Part shown: positions 1 through 9,753 of the stretch, piece after piece
How the letters are laid out: each line of letters opens with the position of its first letter
Position numbering within the stretch: the stretch's first letter is position 1
From: Thermonema lapsum
Lineage (GTDB): Bacteria; Bacteroidota; Bacteroidia; Cytophagales; Thermonemataceae
Direction of reading: 5' to 3'
Assembly (NCBI RefSeq): GCF_011761635.1
Contig: NZ_JAASRN010000002.1
Coordinates: 62,001-126,000, forward strand
Length of the DNA: 64,000 nucleotides
Position numbers and translations under genes: made by a program
The notes under the pieces: model-generated
What the model saw: only the letters and a program-made list of their open reading frames with translations
Told to the model about the DNA's origin: nothing
The model's database searches: none

Positions 1-2417
1 TTAGCGAAGAAGACCTCGACAAAGAGTTCAACATAGGAGCAGAAATAGGCATCGGGCGTGCCAAGCTACGTGACATCATTGCCGCTCTACAAAAAATATA
101 CACTTCAAGCATCGGATTTGAGTACATGTACATCCGCGAACCAGAAATTCTAAAGTGGTTCAAAGAAAAAATAGAATACGAATCCATTCACTTCAACCCC
201 GATATAGAATACAAAAAGCGCATCCTTCAGAAGCTAAACGAAGCCGTCGTATTCGAAAACTTCTTACATACAAAATACCTCGGACAAAAACGCTTCTCGC
301 TGGAAGGGGGCGAAACTACCATCCCCGCACTCGATGCCATCATCAACCGTTTGGCTGACTTGGATGCCAAGGAAATCATTATCGGGATGGCACACCGCGG
401 ACGCCTGAATGTGCTTGCCAACATCATGGGCAAAACCTATGAACAGATATTCAGCGAATTTGAAGGGGCTGTTATCCCCGATTCTACTATGGGCGACGGC
501 GACGTGAAGTATCACATGGGCTTTGCCAGCCAAATCAAAACACCTTCAGGCAAAGAGGTAAACCTGCGTTTGGCGCCCAACCCCTCGCACCTCGAAGCCG
601 TAGACCCCGTAGTGGAAGGATATGCGCGTGCACAAATCGACGAGGAGTTTTTTGATAAAAAATATGTCGTGCCGGTGCTCATCCATGGCGATGCAGCCAT
701 AGCCGGGCAAGGCATTGTTTACGAAGTAGTACAGATGTCTCAATTGGAGGGCTTCACTACTGGAGGCACTATCCACTTTGTCATCAACAACCAAGTAGGT
801 TTTACCACTGACTTCGACGATGCGCGCTCAAGCATTTACTGCACCGATGTAGCCAAGATAATCGATGCCCCTGTGTTGCACGTCAACGGCGACGACCCCG
901 AAGCCGTAGTATTCTGTGCACAGATTGCTGCCGAATTCCGCCAAAAGTTCCATCGCGACATCTTCATCGACATGGTGTGCTACCGCCGCCATGGGCACAA
1001 CGAAACCGATGAACCCAAATTCACCCAACCCAAGCTCTACAACCTCATTGCCAAGCACCCCAACCCCCGCGAAGTGTATATAGAAAAGCTCAAGCAGCAA
1101 GGCAGCTTGGATGCCAAGCTGGCAGAGCAGATGGAAGAAGAGTTCAAGAAACTACTCAACGACCGCTTCAATGAAGTAAAACAAAAACCGCTGCCCTACA
1201 CTTACCTCCAGCTCGAAAAAGACTGGATGAAGCTGCGCAAAGCCACAGAACAAGACTTCGAACAGTCGCCTGAAACCGGAGTTTCGCCCGAGGTAGTAGA
1301 AAAAGTGGGCAAAGCGCTCTGCACTGTTCCGGAAGGCTTTAAACCCTTGAAGCAAATCAAGAAGCTGCTTGCCGACCGAGAACAGATGTTCTTCAAAGAC
1401 AAAGTGCTGGACTGGGCTTCTGCCGAACTATTGGCTTATGGCTCTATTCTTTTAGAGGAAAAAATCGTGCGCATTACCGGACAGGATGTGCGCCGCGGTA
1501 CTTTCTCGCATCGCCATGCCGTGCTTTACGACTCACAAACCAATGAACCCTACTTCAGCCTCAATCACATCACCCCCGACCAAAAGCAGCATTTGCGCAT
1601 CTACAACTCTTTGTTGTCTGAATATGGCGTTTTAGGCTTTGAGTTCGGGTATTCTATGGCAAACCCCAATGCTCTGGTTATCTGGGAAGCTCAATTCGGC
1701 GACTTCGCCAATGGTGCCCAAGTCATGATAGACCAGTTCATTTCTGCTACCGAAAGTAAGTGGCAGCAAATGAATGGTGTGGTGATGCTGTTGCCCCATG
1801 GCTATGAAGGACAGGGACCGGAGCACTCCTCTGCCCGTCTCGAGCGTTTCCTGCAACTCTGTGCCGAGTTGAATATGGTGGTATGCAACATTACCAAAGC
1901 AGCCAACTTCTTCCATGTGTTGCGCCGTCAGCTGGCTTGGGACTTCCGCAAGCCCTTGGTCATCATGACACCCAAGTCATTGCTGCGCCGCCAAGAGGTA
2001 GCCTCACCTATAGAAGATTTCATCCAAGGGCGCTTCCTTGAGGTGCTGGATGACCCCTATGCCGACCCCAAAAAGGTAAAGACCGTGCTCTTGTGCAGTG
2101 GCAAGATAGCCCTTGACCTACAAGCCTATCAGCATGAGCATGAACGTGAAGATGTGGCTATCGTGCGCTTAGAGCAACTCTATCCGTTCCCGCATAAGCA
2201 GTTGGAAGCCGTGCTCGCCAAATATCCCAAGGCTCAACTGCGTTGGGTGCAGGAAGAGCCCCGCAATATGGGTGCCTACACCTACATCATCACCAATTAC
2301 AAGCCCATGGAAGGCATCACCCGCAAAGCCAGTGCCTCACCGGCAACGGGTTACTACAAAGTGCATTTGAAAGAGCAACAAGAAATCGTGGAGAAAGCCT
2401 TTGCTCCGCTAAAATAG
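1..2417 (+). CDS. sucA: 2-oxoglutarate dehydrogenase E1 component (5' end outside window)
   Basis: Thiamine-diphosphate-dependent E1 subunit of the 2-oxoglutarate dehydrogenase complex, which decarboxylates 2-oxoglutarate in the TCA cycle. The frame is open from base 3 and the first visible residues (EFNIGAEIGIGRAKLRDII) belong to the family's N-terminal part, so the ATG at 126 is internal and the true start lies upstream of the window. About 804 residues are visible; E1o proteins are usually about 900-930. Family landmarks include MAHRGRLNVL, the LAPNPSHLEAV segment, GDAAIAGQG, the transketolase-like half around YEGQGPEHSSARLERFLQL, and VRLEQLYPFP near the end. It is followed by a hairpin and then by the E2 gene on the same strand, which supports the 2-oxoglutarate assignment over a branched-chain enzyme. 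Confidence 0.96.
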   Translation, partial: SEEDLDKEFNIGAEIGIGRAKLRDIIAALQKIYTSSIGFEYMYIREPEILKWFKEKIEYESIHFNPDIEYKKRILQKLNEAVVFENFLHTKYLGQKRFSLEGGETTIPALDAIINRLADLDAKEIIIGMAHRGRLNVLANIMGKTYEQIFSEFEGAVIPDSTMGDGDVKYHMGFASQIKTPSGKEVNLRLAPNPSHLEAVDPVVEGYARAQIDEEFFDKKYVVPVLIHGDAAIAGQGIVYEVVQMSQLEGFTTGGTIHFVINNQVGFTTDFDDARSSIYCTDVAKIIDAPVLHVNGDDPEAVVFCAQIAAEFRQKFHRDIFIDMVCYRRHGHNETDEPKFTQPKLYNLIAKHPNPREVYIEKLKQQGSLDAKLAEQMEEEFKKLLNDRFNEVKQKPLPYTYLQLEKDWMKLRKATEQDFEQSPETGVSPEVVEKVGKALCTVPEGFKPLKQIKKLLADREQMFFKDKVLDWASAELLAYGSILLEEKIVRITGQDVRRGTFSHRHAVLYDSQTNEPYFSLNHITPDQKQHLRIYNSLLSEYGVLGFEFGYSMANPNALVIWEAQFGDFANGAQVMIDQFISATESKWQQMNGVVMLLPHGYEGQGPEHSSARLERFLQLCAELNMVVCNITKAANFFHVLRRQLAWDFRKPLVIMTPKSLLRRQEVASPIEDFIQGRFLEVLDDPYADPKKVKTVLLCSGKIALDLQAYQHEHEREDVAIVRLEQLYPFPHKQLEAVLAKYPKAQLRWVQEEPRNMGAYTYIITNYKPMEGITRKASASPATGYYKVHLKEQQEIVEKAFAPLK

Positions 2418-2429
2418 CCGGCTCTTAAT

Positions 2430-2477
2430 CGCTGCCTGTGGAACTTACGACCCACGGGCAGCGTCTTTCTTTTTCTT
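2430..2477 (+). terminator. Hairpin terminator between sucA and sucB
   Basis: A 12-bp stem (2430-2441 with 2452-2463, one G-U pair) with a 10-nt loop is followed by a T-rich run. It lies 12 nt after the sucA stop and 45 nt before sucB, so it could terminate or partly attenuate transcription between E1 and E2. Confidence 0.75.
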
Positions 2478-2521
2478 AACAAACAATGAAACAGCATACT
2501 TTACCATAAAAAAGCAAAACC

Positions 2522-4054
2522 ATGAGCATGATTGAGCAAAAAATCCCCACTCTTGGTGAATCCATCACAGAAGTAACCATCGGAAAATGGCATAAAAAAA
2601 ACGGTGATTTCGTAAAAGCCGACGAAGTCATCTGCGAAGTGGAATCAGACAAAGCCTCATTCGAGGTAGTAGCCCAAACTTCTGGTGTACTTCATATCGT
2701 TGCCCAAGAAGGTGAAACCGTACCGGTGGGCGCTGTCATTTGCAAAATAGACCCGCAAGGCAGCCAAGACCATAAGCCAGCAAATACAACAACCAAAGAA
2801 GCTCCTACCAGTAAAGGACCTCAACCTTCTGGGCAAGTAGTAGAAATGAAAGTGCAGCCTTTGGGTGAATCTATCAATGAAGTAGTATTGGGCAACTGGC
2901 TCAAAGAAGACGGCGCTTTTGTACAAACCGATGAAATCATTGCCGAAATAGAGTCAGACAAAGCCACCTTTGAGCTGCCTGCCGAAGCCAGCGGCATCTT
3001 GCGTCATATGGCAAAAGCAGGCGACACCCTGCAAGTAGGCGACTTGATTTGCAAAATAGAAGTTGTGGAGGGGGTACCTCAGAACCAAGAGAGCGCCTCC
3101 GCACCCACACCGCACGAAAGTAGCGAACAAGGAAACGACTACGCCAAAGGGCACCCCTCTCCTGCCGCCAAGAAAATACTGGACGAAAAAGGCATCCCTT
3201 ATGAGCAAGTAAAAGGCAGCGGTCCGGGCGGACGCATCACCAAAGAAGATGCACTCAAAGCAGAAAAGAAAACAGACAGCAAACCAGACAGCAAACCAGC
3301 AACACCTACCAAGCAAACTCAAGAACCAAGCCCTGCCCCAACAACCACCGGTAGCCGTCATGAGCGCCGTCAACGTATGTCTTCGCTGCGCAAAACCATA
3401 GCCCGCCGCTTGGTTGCTGTAAAGAACGAAACAGCCATGCTCACCACCTTCAATGAGGTGAACATGCAGGCTATCATGGACTTACGCAAGCAATACAAAG
3501 ACAAGTTTAAAGAAAAATACGGCGTAGGTTTGGGCTTTATGTCCTTCTTCACCAAGGCTTGCTGCATTGCCCTGCAAGAATGGCCCGCCGTGAATGCCCG
3601 TATCGATGGAGATGAAATCGTATACCACGACTATTGCGACATATCGATTGCTGTTTCTACCGACCGTGGTTTGGTGGTACCCGTCATCCGCAACGCCGAA
3701 CAAATGACTTTTGATGAAATAGAGAAAGAAATCATACGTTTAGCAAACAAGGCGCGCGAAGGTAAATTGAGCATAGAAGAAATGCAAGGCGGTACCTTTA
3801 CTATCACCAACGGAGGCGTTTTCGGCTCCATGCTGTCAACGCCTATCATCAACGCACCGCAGTCAGCTATTTTGGGAATGCACAATATTGTAGAACGTCC
3901 TATTGCCGTAAACGGCGAAGTCAAAATAGCACCCGTGATGTATGTGGCACTTTCCTACGACCACCGTATCATCGATGGGCGTGAATCGGTAAGCTTCTTG
4001 TACAGAGTCAAAGAATTGCTCGAGAACCCCGAACGTATGCTTATCGGTGTATAA
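2522..4054 (+). CDS. sucB: 2-oxoglutarate dehydrogenase E2, dihydrolipoamide succinyltransferase with two lipoyl domains
   Basis: Core acyltransferase of the 2-oxoglutarate dehydrogenase complex, moving succinyl groups from lipoyl arms to CoA. The 510-residue protein has two tandem lipoyl domains with modifiable lysines in ESDKA motifs at K44 and K147. A peripheral subunit-binding domain follows at about residues 205-245 ([10 protein letters not shown]...GGRITKEDA). Linkers rich in Pro, Thr and Lys surround it, and the catalytic domain runs from about 285 to 510 with the HxxxDG active site (H481, D485). Most E2o proteins have a single lipoyl domain and about 400 residues, so the second domain explains the extra length. 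A second ATG lies two codons in. Its position after sucA argues for succinyl rather than acetyl transfer, but the sequence alone does not prove it. Confidence 0.93.
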   Translation: MSMIEQKIPTLGESITEVTIGKWHKKNGDFVKADEVICEVESDKASFEVVAQTSGVLHIVAQEGETVPVGAVICKIDPQGSQDHKPANTTTKEAPTSKGPQPSGQVVEMKVQPLGESINEVVLGNWLKEDGAFVQTDEIIAEIESDKATFELPAEASGILRHMAKAGDTLQVGDLICKIEVVEGVPQNQESASAPTPHESSEQGNDYAKGHPSPAAKKILDEKGIPYEQVKGSGPGGRITKEDALKAEKKTDSKPDSKPATPTKQTQEPSPAPTTTGSRHERRQRMSSLRKTIARRLVAVKNETAMLTTFNEVNMQAIMDLRKQYKDKFKEKYGVGLGFMSFFTKACCIALQEWPAVNARIDGDEIVYHDYCDISIAVSTDRGLVVPVIRNAEQMTFDEIEKEIIRLANKAREGKLSIEEMQGGTFTITNGGVFGSMLSTPIINAPQSAILGMHNIVERPIAVNGEVKIAPVMYVALSYDHRIIDGRESVSFLYRVKELLENPERMLIGV

Positions 4055-4140
4055 CGCTCTGTTATCACACATATTTTAATTAAAAATTACACTTTACAAG
4101 TCGATTTTTTCAAATTTTTATAGCTTCGTGTTTCCTAAAA

Positions 4141-4170
4141 GAGAAGCAGCTAACTGCTTCTCTTCCTTTT
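4141..4170 (+). terminator. Terminator of sucB
   Basis: A perfect 9-bp stem (4141-4149 with 4154-4162) with a 4-nt loop is followed by TTCCTTTT. The next gene's -7 element begins only 4 nt later, so terminator and promoter are packed together. Confidence 0.8.
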
Positions 4171-4173
4171 GTT

Positions 4174-4181
4174 TATCTTTG
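4174..4181 (+). promoter_or_regulatory. Putative -7 element for recQ (TATCTTTG)
   Basis: Exact match to the Bacteroidota -7 consensus TAnnTTTG, 33 nt upstream of the recQ ATG. No clear TTTG -33 box is seen at the usual 19-21 bp spacing. Confidence 0.55.
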
Positions 4182-4214
4182 TAACAAGGACTTATTAAAC
4201 GGACAGATGGGACT

Positions 4215-6422
4215 ATGTCGGTAGGACAAAAAAACGCACAGCTGAAAAGTAAGCTCAAAGAAATTTTTGGTTATAATCAATTCCGCGGCAACCAAGAGCA
4301 AATCATCGAAAACCTCTTGGCAGGTAAGCATACTTTTGTGATTATGCCCACGGGTGCTGGCAAATCGCTCTGCTATCAACTGCCGGCTGTCATCATGCAA
4401 GGGACGGCTCTGGTCATTTCGCCACTCATTGCCCTGATGAAAAATCAAGTGGACCAACTGAATGCGGTAGGCGTAGAAGCCCATTTTTTAAACTCTACCC
4501 TTTCCAAGTCGGAAATACAGCAGGTAAGAGAGAGCGTACTAGCTGGCAGCACCAAACTACTGTATGTAGCCCCCGAATCGCTCGGAAAAGAAGAGAATCT
4601 CGACCTGTTTAAGCAAGCCAAAATATCATTTGTTGCTGTAGATGAAGCGCACTGTATTTCGGAATGGGGGCACGATTTTCGCCCAGAATACCGTAAGATA
4701 AGAAGTGTGATAGACCAAATCGGCGAGCTACCCATCATAGCGCTCACCGCCACGGCAACCCCCAAAGTCCAACAAGACATCATAAAGAATCTGGGCATTG
4801 AAGACGCCACAGTGTTTAAATCCTCTTTCAATCGTCCCAACCTGTACTATGAGGTACGCCCCAAAATAGAAAGCGAAAAACAGCTTATCCGTTTCATAAA
4901 GAAACACAAAGGCAAGTCGGGTATTGTTTATTGCCTCAGCCGGAAAACAGTAGAAGAAATTGCAGAGCTGCTCAACGTCAACGACATCAAAGCCCTTCCC
5001 TATCATGCCGGTTTGGACGCCGACGTGCGCATGCGCAACCAAGATGCTTTTCTCAATGAAGAGGTAGATGTGATTGTAGCGACCATCGCTTTCGGCATGG
5101 GTATCGATAAGCCCGATGTGCGCTTTGTCGTTCACTACGATACCCCCAAATCGTTGGAAGGCTACTACCAAGAAACCGGACGCGCAGGACGCGACGGGCT
5201 AGAAGGGCATTGCCTCTTGCTTTACAGCTACGACGACATTCAAAAACTTGACAAGTTCAATAAAGACAAACCCGTAACTGAGCGCGACAACGCTAAGTAT
5301 CTGCTTGCAGAAATGGCTGATTATGCCGAATCGGGTCTATGCCGCCGCCGGCAGTTACTTCATTATTTTGGTGAGTACTACGAAGAAGACAACTGTGAAA
5401 TGTGTGATAACTGTACCAATCCCACACCACAATTCAAAGTAGATAAAGAAGTACAGTGGGCTCTGGAAGCTGTGGAAGCTACCGGCGAGCGTTTTGGCAT
5501 TGACCACCTCATCGACGTACTCATGGAACAGCCCAACGACTATATCAAAAGCTATGAGCACAACAAACTACCCATATATGGCAAAGGTAAGAAGTATAGC
5601 GAGAAATTTTGGCGTTCTCTTTACCGCCAAATCCTCATTATGGGCTTTCTCAGCAAAGAGATAGTAGAACAACAGGTCATCTTTAAACTCACTGAAAAAG
5701 GCAAGGATTTTATTGCTCATCCCTATATAGTTACCCTGCACGAAGACCACGACTACTCGAAAACTACACTGGAGGAGCTCGAAAAACAGGAAAGCAGCGT
5801 AGCCACCCAAACTAAAGCTTATGATGAGGTGCTCTATGACCTACTGCGCAACCTGCGCAAACGGATTGCCAAAGAAAAAGGGCTGCCTCCTTATGTCATC
5901 TTTCAAGATATATCTCTCGAAGAGATGGCTACCACCTACCCCACTACCGAGCAAGAACTTGAACAAATCAATGGTGTGGGACGTGGCAAAGTCATCAAAT
6001 TTGGACGCCCCTTCTTGGAAGCCATACGCAATTATGTAGAAGAGCACGACATAGAAACTGCCAGCGAGGTAGTCGTAAAATCGACCCCTTCCCGCTCTAA
6101 AACCAAGATTTACATCATCCAGCAGATAGACCGTAAGATAGACCTCGAGGAAATCGCCGACAGTCTGGATATGGAATTCAGCGAACTGCTCGACGAAATA
6201 GAAAGCATCTGTTACTCAGGTGTGCGGCTCAACCTCGATTACTATATCAACCAACTGTTGGAACCCGAACGTCAGGAAGAAATCTATGACTTCTTCCGCA
6301 GCAGCGAAACCGACAGTATAGACGAAGCCTTCGAAGACGCCTTAGCTGAGTTCGAAGATGAATATACCGAAGAAGAGCTACGGCTCATGCGCATCAAATT
6401 TATTTCGGAATTAGGTAACTAA
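4215..6422 (+). CDS. recQ: ATP-dependent DNA helicase RecQ
   Basis: 3'-5' DNA helicase acting in recombinational repair. The 735-residue protein shows helicase motif I (PTGAGKS, K50), the DEAH box in VAVDEAHCISEWGHDFR, motif VI in QETGRAGRDG, and the RecQ zinc-binding cysteines in CRRRQ...CEMCDNC. A winged-helix region follows, then an HRDC domain at about residues 535-615 (GVGRGKVIKFG). About 110 further residues contain a helix-turn-helix-like segment (KIDLEEIADSLDM) and an acidic tail. E. coli RecQ is about 610 residues, so the C-terminal extension is the main difference; similar long forms are common in Bacteroidota. It is monocistronic, with its own promoter motif and terminator. Confidence 0.95.
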   Translation: MSVGQKNAQLKSKLKEIFGYNQFRGNQEQIIENLLAGKHTFVIMPTGAGKSLCYQLPAVIMQGTALVISPLIALMKNQVDQLNAVGVEAHFLNSTLSKSEIQQVRESVLAGSTKLLYVAPESLGKEENLDLFKQAKISFVAVDEAHCISEWGHDFRPEYRKIRSVIDQIGELPIIALTATATPKVQQDIIKNLGIEDATVFKSSFNRPNLYYEVRPKIESEKQLIRFIKKHKGKSGIVYCLSRKTVEEIAELLNVNDIKALPYHAGLDADVRMRNQDAFLNEEVDVIVATIAFGMGIDKPDVRFVVHYDTPKSLEGYYQETGRAGRDGLEGHCLLLYSYDDIQKLDKFNKDKPVTERDNAKYLLAEMADYAESGLCRRRQLLHYFGEYYEEDNCEMCDNCTNPTPQFKVDKEVQWALEAVEATGERFGIDHLIDVLMEQPNDYIKSYEHNKLPIYGKGKKYSEKFWRSLYRQILIMGFLSKEIVEQQVIFKLTEKGKDFIAHPYIVTLHEDHDYSKTTLEELEKQESSVATQTKAYDEVLYDLLRNLRKRIAKEKGLPPYVIFQDISLEEMATTYPTTEQELEQINGVGRGKVIKFGRPFLEAIRNYVEEHDIETASEVVVKSTPSRSKTKIYIIQQIDRKIDLEEIADSLDMEFSELLDEIESICYSGVRLNLDYYINQLLEPERQEEIYDFFRSSETDSIDEAFEDALAEFEDEYTEEELRLMRIKFISELGN

Positions 6423-6435
6423 ACGCATTCTAAAG

Positions 6436-6463
6436 GAGCGCCTTGCTGCGCTCTTTTGTTTTT
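6436..6463 (+). terminator. Terminator of recQ
   Basis: A 6-bp GC-rich stem (6436-6441 with 6448-6453) with a 6-nt loop, followed by TTTTGTTTTT. Confidence 0.7.
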
Positions 6464-6496
6464 CATATAAAGCAAATCTTATAGACACTTATCCCT

Positions 6497-8359
6497 ATGT
6501 GTGGAATAGCATTCGTTCGCCTCAGAAAGCCCTACGAGTATTACCTTGAAAAGTATGGTACGCCTCTCTATGGCTTGAACAAACTTTACTGGATGATGGA
6601 GAAACAGCGTAACCGCGGGCAAGACGGCGCCGGTGTGGCAGTCGTCAAGCTGGACGTGCCCCCCGGTTACCGCTATATCAGCCGCTATCGCTCCATAGAC
6701 CCCAACCCTACCGAGAAGATATTTAAGAAAATATACAAGCGTATTCAAAAAGCGCTGGAAGGCTACGAAGAATACGCGCTCAATGCCCAATGGCTGAAGC
6801 AGTATGTACCTTTTACGGGCGAAGTTCTACTCGGGCACCTGCGCTATGGCACGCACGGTGTGAATGCTCTCGAAAACTGCCACCCTCAATTGCGACAAAA
6901 CAATTGGCGCAGCCGCAACCTTATCCTTGCCGGCAACTTCAATATGACCAATGTAGAAGAGCTGTTCAATAAGCTCATTTCTTTGGGACAGCATCCCAAA
7001 GAAAAAATAGATACCGTCACCGTGCTAGAAAAAATAGGGCATTTTCTTGACGAAGAAAACGAGCGCATTTACCGGGAATACAAAGGGCAGTACAACAAAC
7101 AAGAAATGAGCCGCATCATAGAAGAAAACATAGATTTGCAACGCGTGCTTCAGCGTGCCTGCAAAGACTTCGACGGTGGCTATGCCATTGCAGGCATTAC
7201 CGGGTATGGTGCCTCCTTTATTGCCCGTGACCCCAACGGCATACGCCCTGCTTATTTCTATGCCAACGAAGAGGTCATAGCTGTGGCATCGGAGCGCCCT
7301 GCCATTCAGCAGGCATTTGGTATTCGTTATGACGAGATAGAAGAAATTAAACCGGCTCATGCACTCATCATTTCAAAAGATGGGCGCTTTGAGCAAAAAC
7401 CCTTCATTGCTCCCCAACCGCTGGCATCCTGTAGCTTTGAACGCATTTACTTTTCACGCGGCAACGACCCCGACATTTACCGTGAGCGCAAGCAGTTGGG
7501 CATGCAGCTGGTCCCCAAAATACTGGAAAAGATAAACTACAACTTAGAGGAAACCATCTTTTCCTATGTGCCCAACAGTGCAGAGAGTGCCTTCCTGGGC
7601 ATGATAGAAGGCATCGAACGCCGGCTGTCGCAGGCGCGCATCGAGGCAGTCAAAAAGCAAGATATCGAGCAGCTTCAAAAGCTAGAGACTCAATACGCCC
7701 GCGTAGAAAAACTGGTGATAAAAGACGCCAAACTACGCACCTTCATTGCCGATGACCACAGCCGCAATGAATTTGTAAGCAGTGCCTACGATACTACTTT
7801 AGGTATTGTTCGCCCTGGTATCGACACCCTCGTGGTAATGGATGATTCTATAGTGCGGGGTACTACCTTAGAAAAAAGCCTCTTGCGCATACTCGACAAA
7901 CACGAACCCAAGCACATCATTATTGTGTCGTCGGCGCCGCAAATACGCTTTCCTGACTGCTACGGCATAGATATGTCACGCTTTGGAGAGTTTGTTGCTT
8001 TTCGTGCCGTGTGGGCACTTCTGCATGAACGTAACATGGAAAACCTCTTGGAAGAGGTATATCACCAATGTAAAAAGGCTATCGCACAAGGGGGCAACCA
8101 TGAAAACTACGTAAAACAGCTTTATGCACCGTTTAGCGACGAGGAAATATCGGATAAAATAGCAGAGATTATACGCCCTGCCTCCATGAAAGCCCGCCTG
8201 TCGGTAGTTTATCAAAGCGTGGAGGGACTACACCATGCATGCCCCCACCATCCGGGCGATTGGTATTTTACGGGCAATTACCCCACACCCGGAGGCAACA
8301 TGGTAGCCAACCGGGCACTGGTCAACTACATGGAAGGCAAACTGGAGCGAGCTTACTAA
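6497..8359 (+). CDS. Amidophosphoribosyltransferase-like class II glutamine amidotransferase
   Basis: The N terminus MCGIAF places a nucleophilic cysteine at position 2, as in Ntn-type glutaminase domains. The C-terminal half carries a PRPP-binding loop (MDDSIVRGTT, about residues 448-457) typical of a type I phosphoribosyltransferase. This is the PurF architecture, which transfers amide nitrogen from glutamine to PRPP in the first step of purine synthesis. At 620 residues it is longer than canonical PurF (about 470-505), with extra material around residues 60-75, in a helical stretch near 370-410 and at the C terminus. Bacteroidota often encode both a canonical PurF and a longer paralogue; this looks like the longer type, so its exact substrate is uncertain and no symbol is given. 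It is flanked by terminators on both sides. Confidence 0.85.
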   Translation: MCGIAFVRLRKPYEYYLEKYGTPLYGLNKLYWMMEKQRNRGQDGAGVAVVKLDVPPGYRYISRYRSIDPNPTEKIFKKIYKRIQKALEGYEEYALNAQWLKQYVPFTGEVLLGHLRYGTHGVNALENCHPQLRQNNWRSRNLILAGNFNMTNVEELFNKLISLGQHPKEKIDTVTVLEKIGHFLDEENERIYREYKGQYNKQEMSRIIEENIDLQRVLQRACKDFDGGYAIAGITGYGASFIARDPNGIRPAYFYANEEVIAVASERPAIQQAFGIRYDEIEEIKPAHALIISKDGRFEQKPFIAPQPLASCSFERIYFSRGNDPDIYRERKQLGMQLVPKILEKINYNLEETIFSYVPNSAESAFLGMIEGIERRLSQARIEAVKKQDIEQLQKLETQYARVEKLVIKDAKLRTFIADDHSRNEFVSSAYDTTLGIVRPGIDTLVVMDDSIVRGTTLEKSLLRILDKHEPKHIIIVSSAPQIRFPDCYGIDMSRFGEFVAFRAVWALLHERNMENLLEEVYHQCKKAIAQGGNHENYVKQLYAPFSDEEISDKIAEIIRPASMKARLSVVYQSVEGLHHACPHHPGDWYFTGNYPTPGGNMVANRALVNYMEGKLERAY

Positions 8360-8393
8360 CAAACACTGTTGTGGAGGCTCCAATACAACAAAA

Positions 8394-8420
8394 AGGGATG
8401 CTCGATGGCATCCTTTTTTT
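8394..8420 (+). terminator. Terminator of the PurF-like gene
   Basis: A 6-bp stem (8396-8401 with 8408-8413) with a 6-nt loop is followed by a run of seven T. Confidence 0.8.
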
Positions 8421-8515
8421 GTCTTATGAAGTAGCATTCTATTGTTTCGGTTTTTCTTCTTTACCTCGGGCAATTAGAGAGAAAAATCTTTTTCTTCTTT
8501 TAAATGCTTTTTCTG

Positions 8516-8619
8516 AGCTTTCTCACTCGCTTCGCTCGTTCGGGATGGTATGCCATGCGAGGTTTGAAATGACAGATGGCATCCACACAATTTTGGCAAG
8601 AGACTTGTTTTTGAAGCAG
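8516..8619. repeat. Degenerate dispersed intergenic repeat, copy A
   Basis: Non-coding stretch with TTTCTCACT, CGCTTCGCTCG and TTTGAAATGACAG motifs. Its segment 8562-8619 aligns without gaps to 14220-14277 with 42 of 58 identities by eye. It resembles decayed copies of TCATTTCGA-type palindromic elements seen elsewhere in the window. Confidence 0.5.
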
Positions 8620-8628
8620 GGCTACCTC

Positions 8629-9636
8629 TTATTTTTGGGCACTTTCCCGCATGATTTCTTTTTGATGACGAGCTACAAAGTCCACTTTAGCTGACCGGAA
8701 AGCTTCCACTTCAGGAGCCAATTCAATGGCTTTATTGTAGCAACGCAAAGCATCGGCAAACAAGCCTTTGTCTTCAAAATAGGCAGCTTTCAAGAGGTAA
8801 TCAACGGCGGTTTCTACCGACTCGTTGCCCAACTCTTGGCTTACTTCCTCATAGAGCTTATCGCCGGGAGCAAGCAAACGCAACGAGTACATAGAAGCCC
8901 CTCCCAGACTTGCTGAATTTTCCTTGCTATCTTTGCTATCTTTCTCTATGGGCGTAATAGTCATCATGAAAGGCTCGTCTTGGAAAAGACCCAGCTCTTC
9001 ACGCAAGCCCTCTTCCCGCAAGAACGAAAGATCTATTTCACCTTTATCTCCCTCAATCACAAAGACTTTCAAAGCATTACTACTTTCTGACTCTGCATCG
9101 AAGAGTGTTTTTATCTCTACCTTATAGCCTTTGTATTTAGTTTTAGCATCGGTAGCAAACAGTTCCAGATAAAGCTTGGGTTCATAAAGCACTACTGCCT
9201 CGGGCAGCACGGCGGCTACTTTACCCAACAAAGCACGCTGCACCGACCCGGTGATGTCCATATAACGGCGATGGTTGGTATTGATGTCTTGCTTTTCGGC
9301 TTTTGCCATCTCACCCACCACATAGTTTACATACTTGCTGGTGGTGCTGCTTTGGCTTTTACCGACTTTGGCACTCAGCTCTGCAATGGAGTAAGTGCCC
9401 GGCGATTTGATTTCGATGGTTTTACCAGACTTATGCACCAAACCCAAATAGCTGGCAGTACCTACCACCACTTCGTCCTTGCGCGACAACTGCACTCCAG
9501 CCCATAAACGGCTGTTGGAATTTGCTTTGTGTACTTGCCCATGTGAAGCTACCACTTTAAACTCGTAGTCCTGTGCGTGTACAAGCGAAGTAGCCAAAAA
9601 CAAGGCACTCAAGATAAGATACTTAAATGGTTTCAT
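8629..9636 (-). CDS. Secreted protein with FecR-like N-terminal region and TPR-like C terminus (paralogue 1)
   Basis: Function unknown. A signal peptide is evident (hydrophobic residues 5-20, then VHAQ). After it comes a region (about 25-125) in which a short beta-rich stretch (LWAGVQL, DEVVVG, YLGLVHKSG, SPGTY) resembles FecR-type domains. A linker and a C-terminal TPR-like helix pair follow (FADALRCYNKAIELAPEVEAF, about 295-315). It shares clear similarity over its length with the protein at 22269-23207, including YEFKV, RLWAG, PGTY and the HR-YM-ITG-VQR segment. The upstream gene on the same strand encodes a CHASE2 protein, 117 nt away. FecR-like and TPR proteins often accompany CHASE2 sensors, so a shared envelope-sensing role is a reasonable inference only. 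Confidence 0.75.
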   Translation of the reverse strand: MKPFKYLILSALFLATSLVHAQDYEFKVVASHGQVHKANSNSRLWAGVQLSRKDEVVVGTASYLGLVHKSGKTIEIKSPGTYSIAELSAKVGKSQSSTTSKYVNYVVGEMAKAEKQDINTNHRRYMDITGSVQRALLGKVAAVLPEAVVLYEPKLYLELFATDAKTKYKGYKVEIKTLFDAESESSNALKVFVIEGDKGEIDLSFLREEGLREELGLFQDEPFMMTITPIEKDSKDSKENSASLGGASMYSLRLLAPGDKLYEEVSQELGNESVETAVDYLLKAAYFEDKGLFADALRCYNKAIELAPEVEAFRSAKVDFVARHQKEIMRESAQK

Positions 9637-9753
9637 GGCTTTTTTGGTTTTAATTTTCTGAATATCAAGGATTTATACTAAGTAATAAAGAAAGGTTAGC
9701 GTTTTCTTTGTTTAAAATTCAGTTTCAAAATTCGTGCCTAAGTGAAGCTGTTG

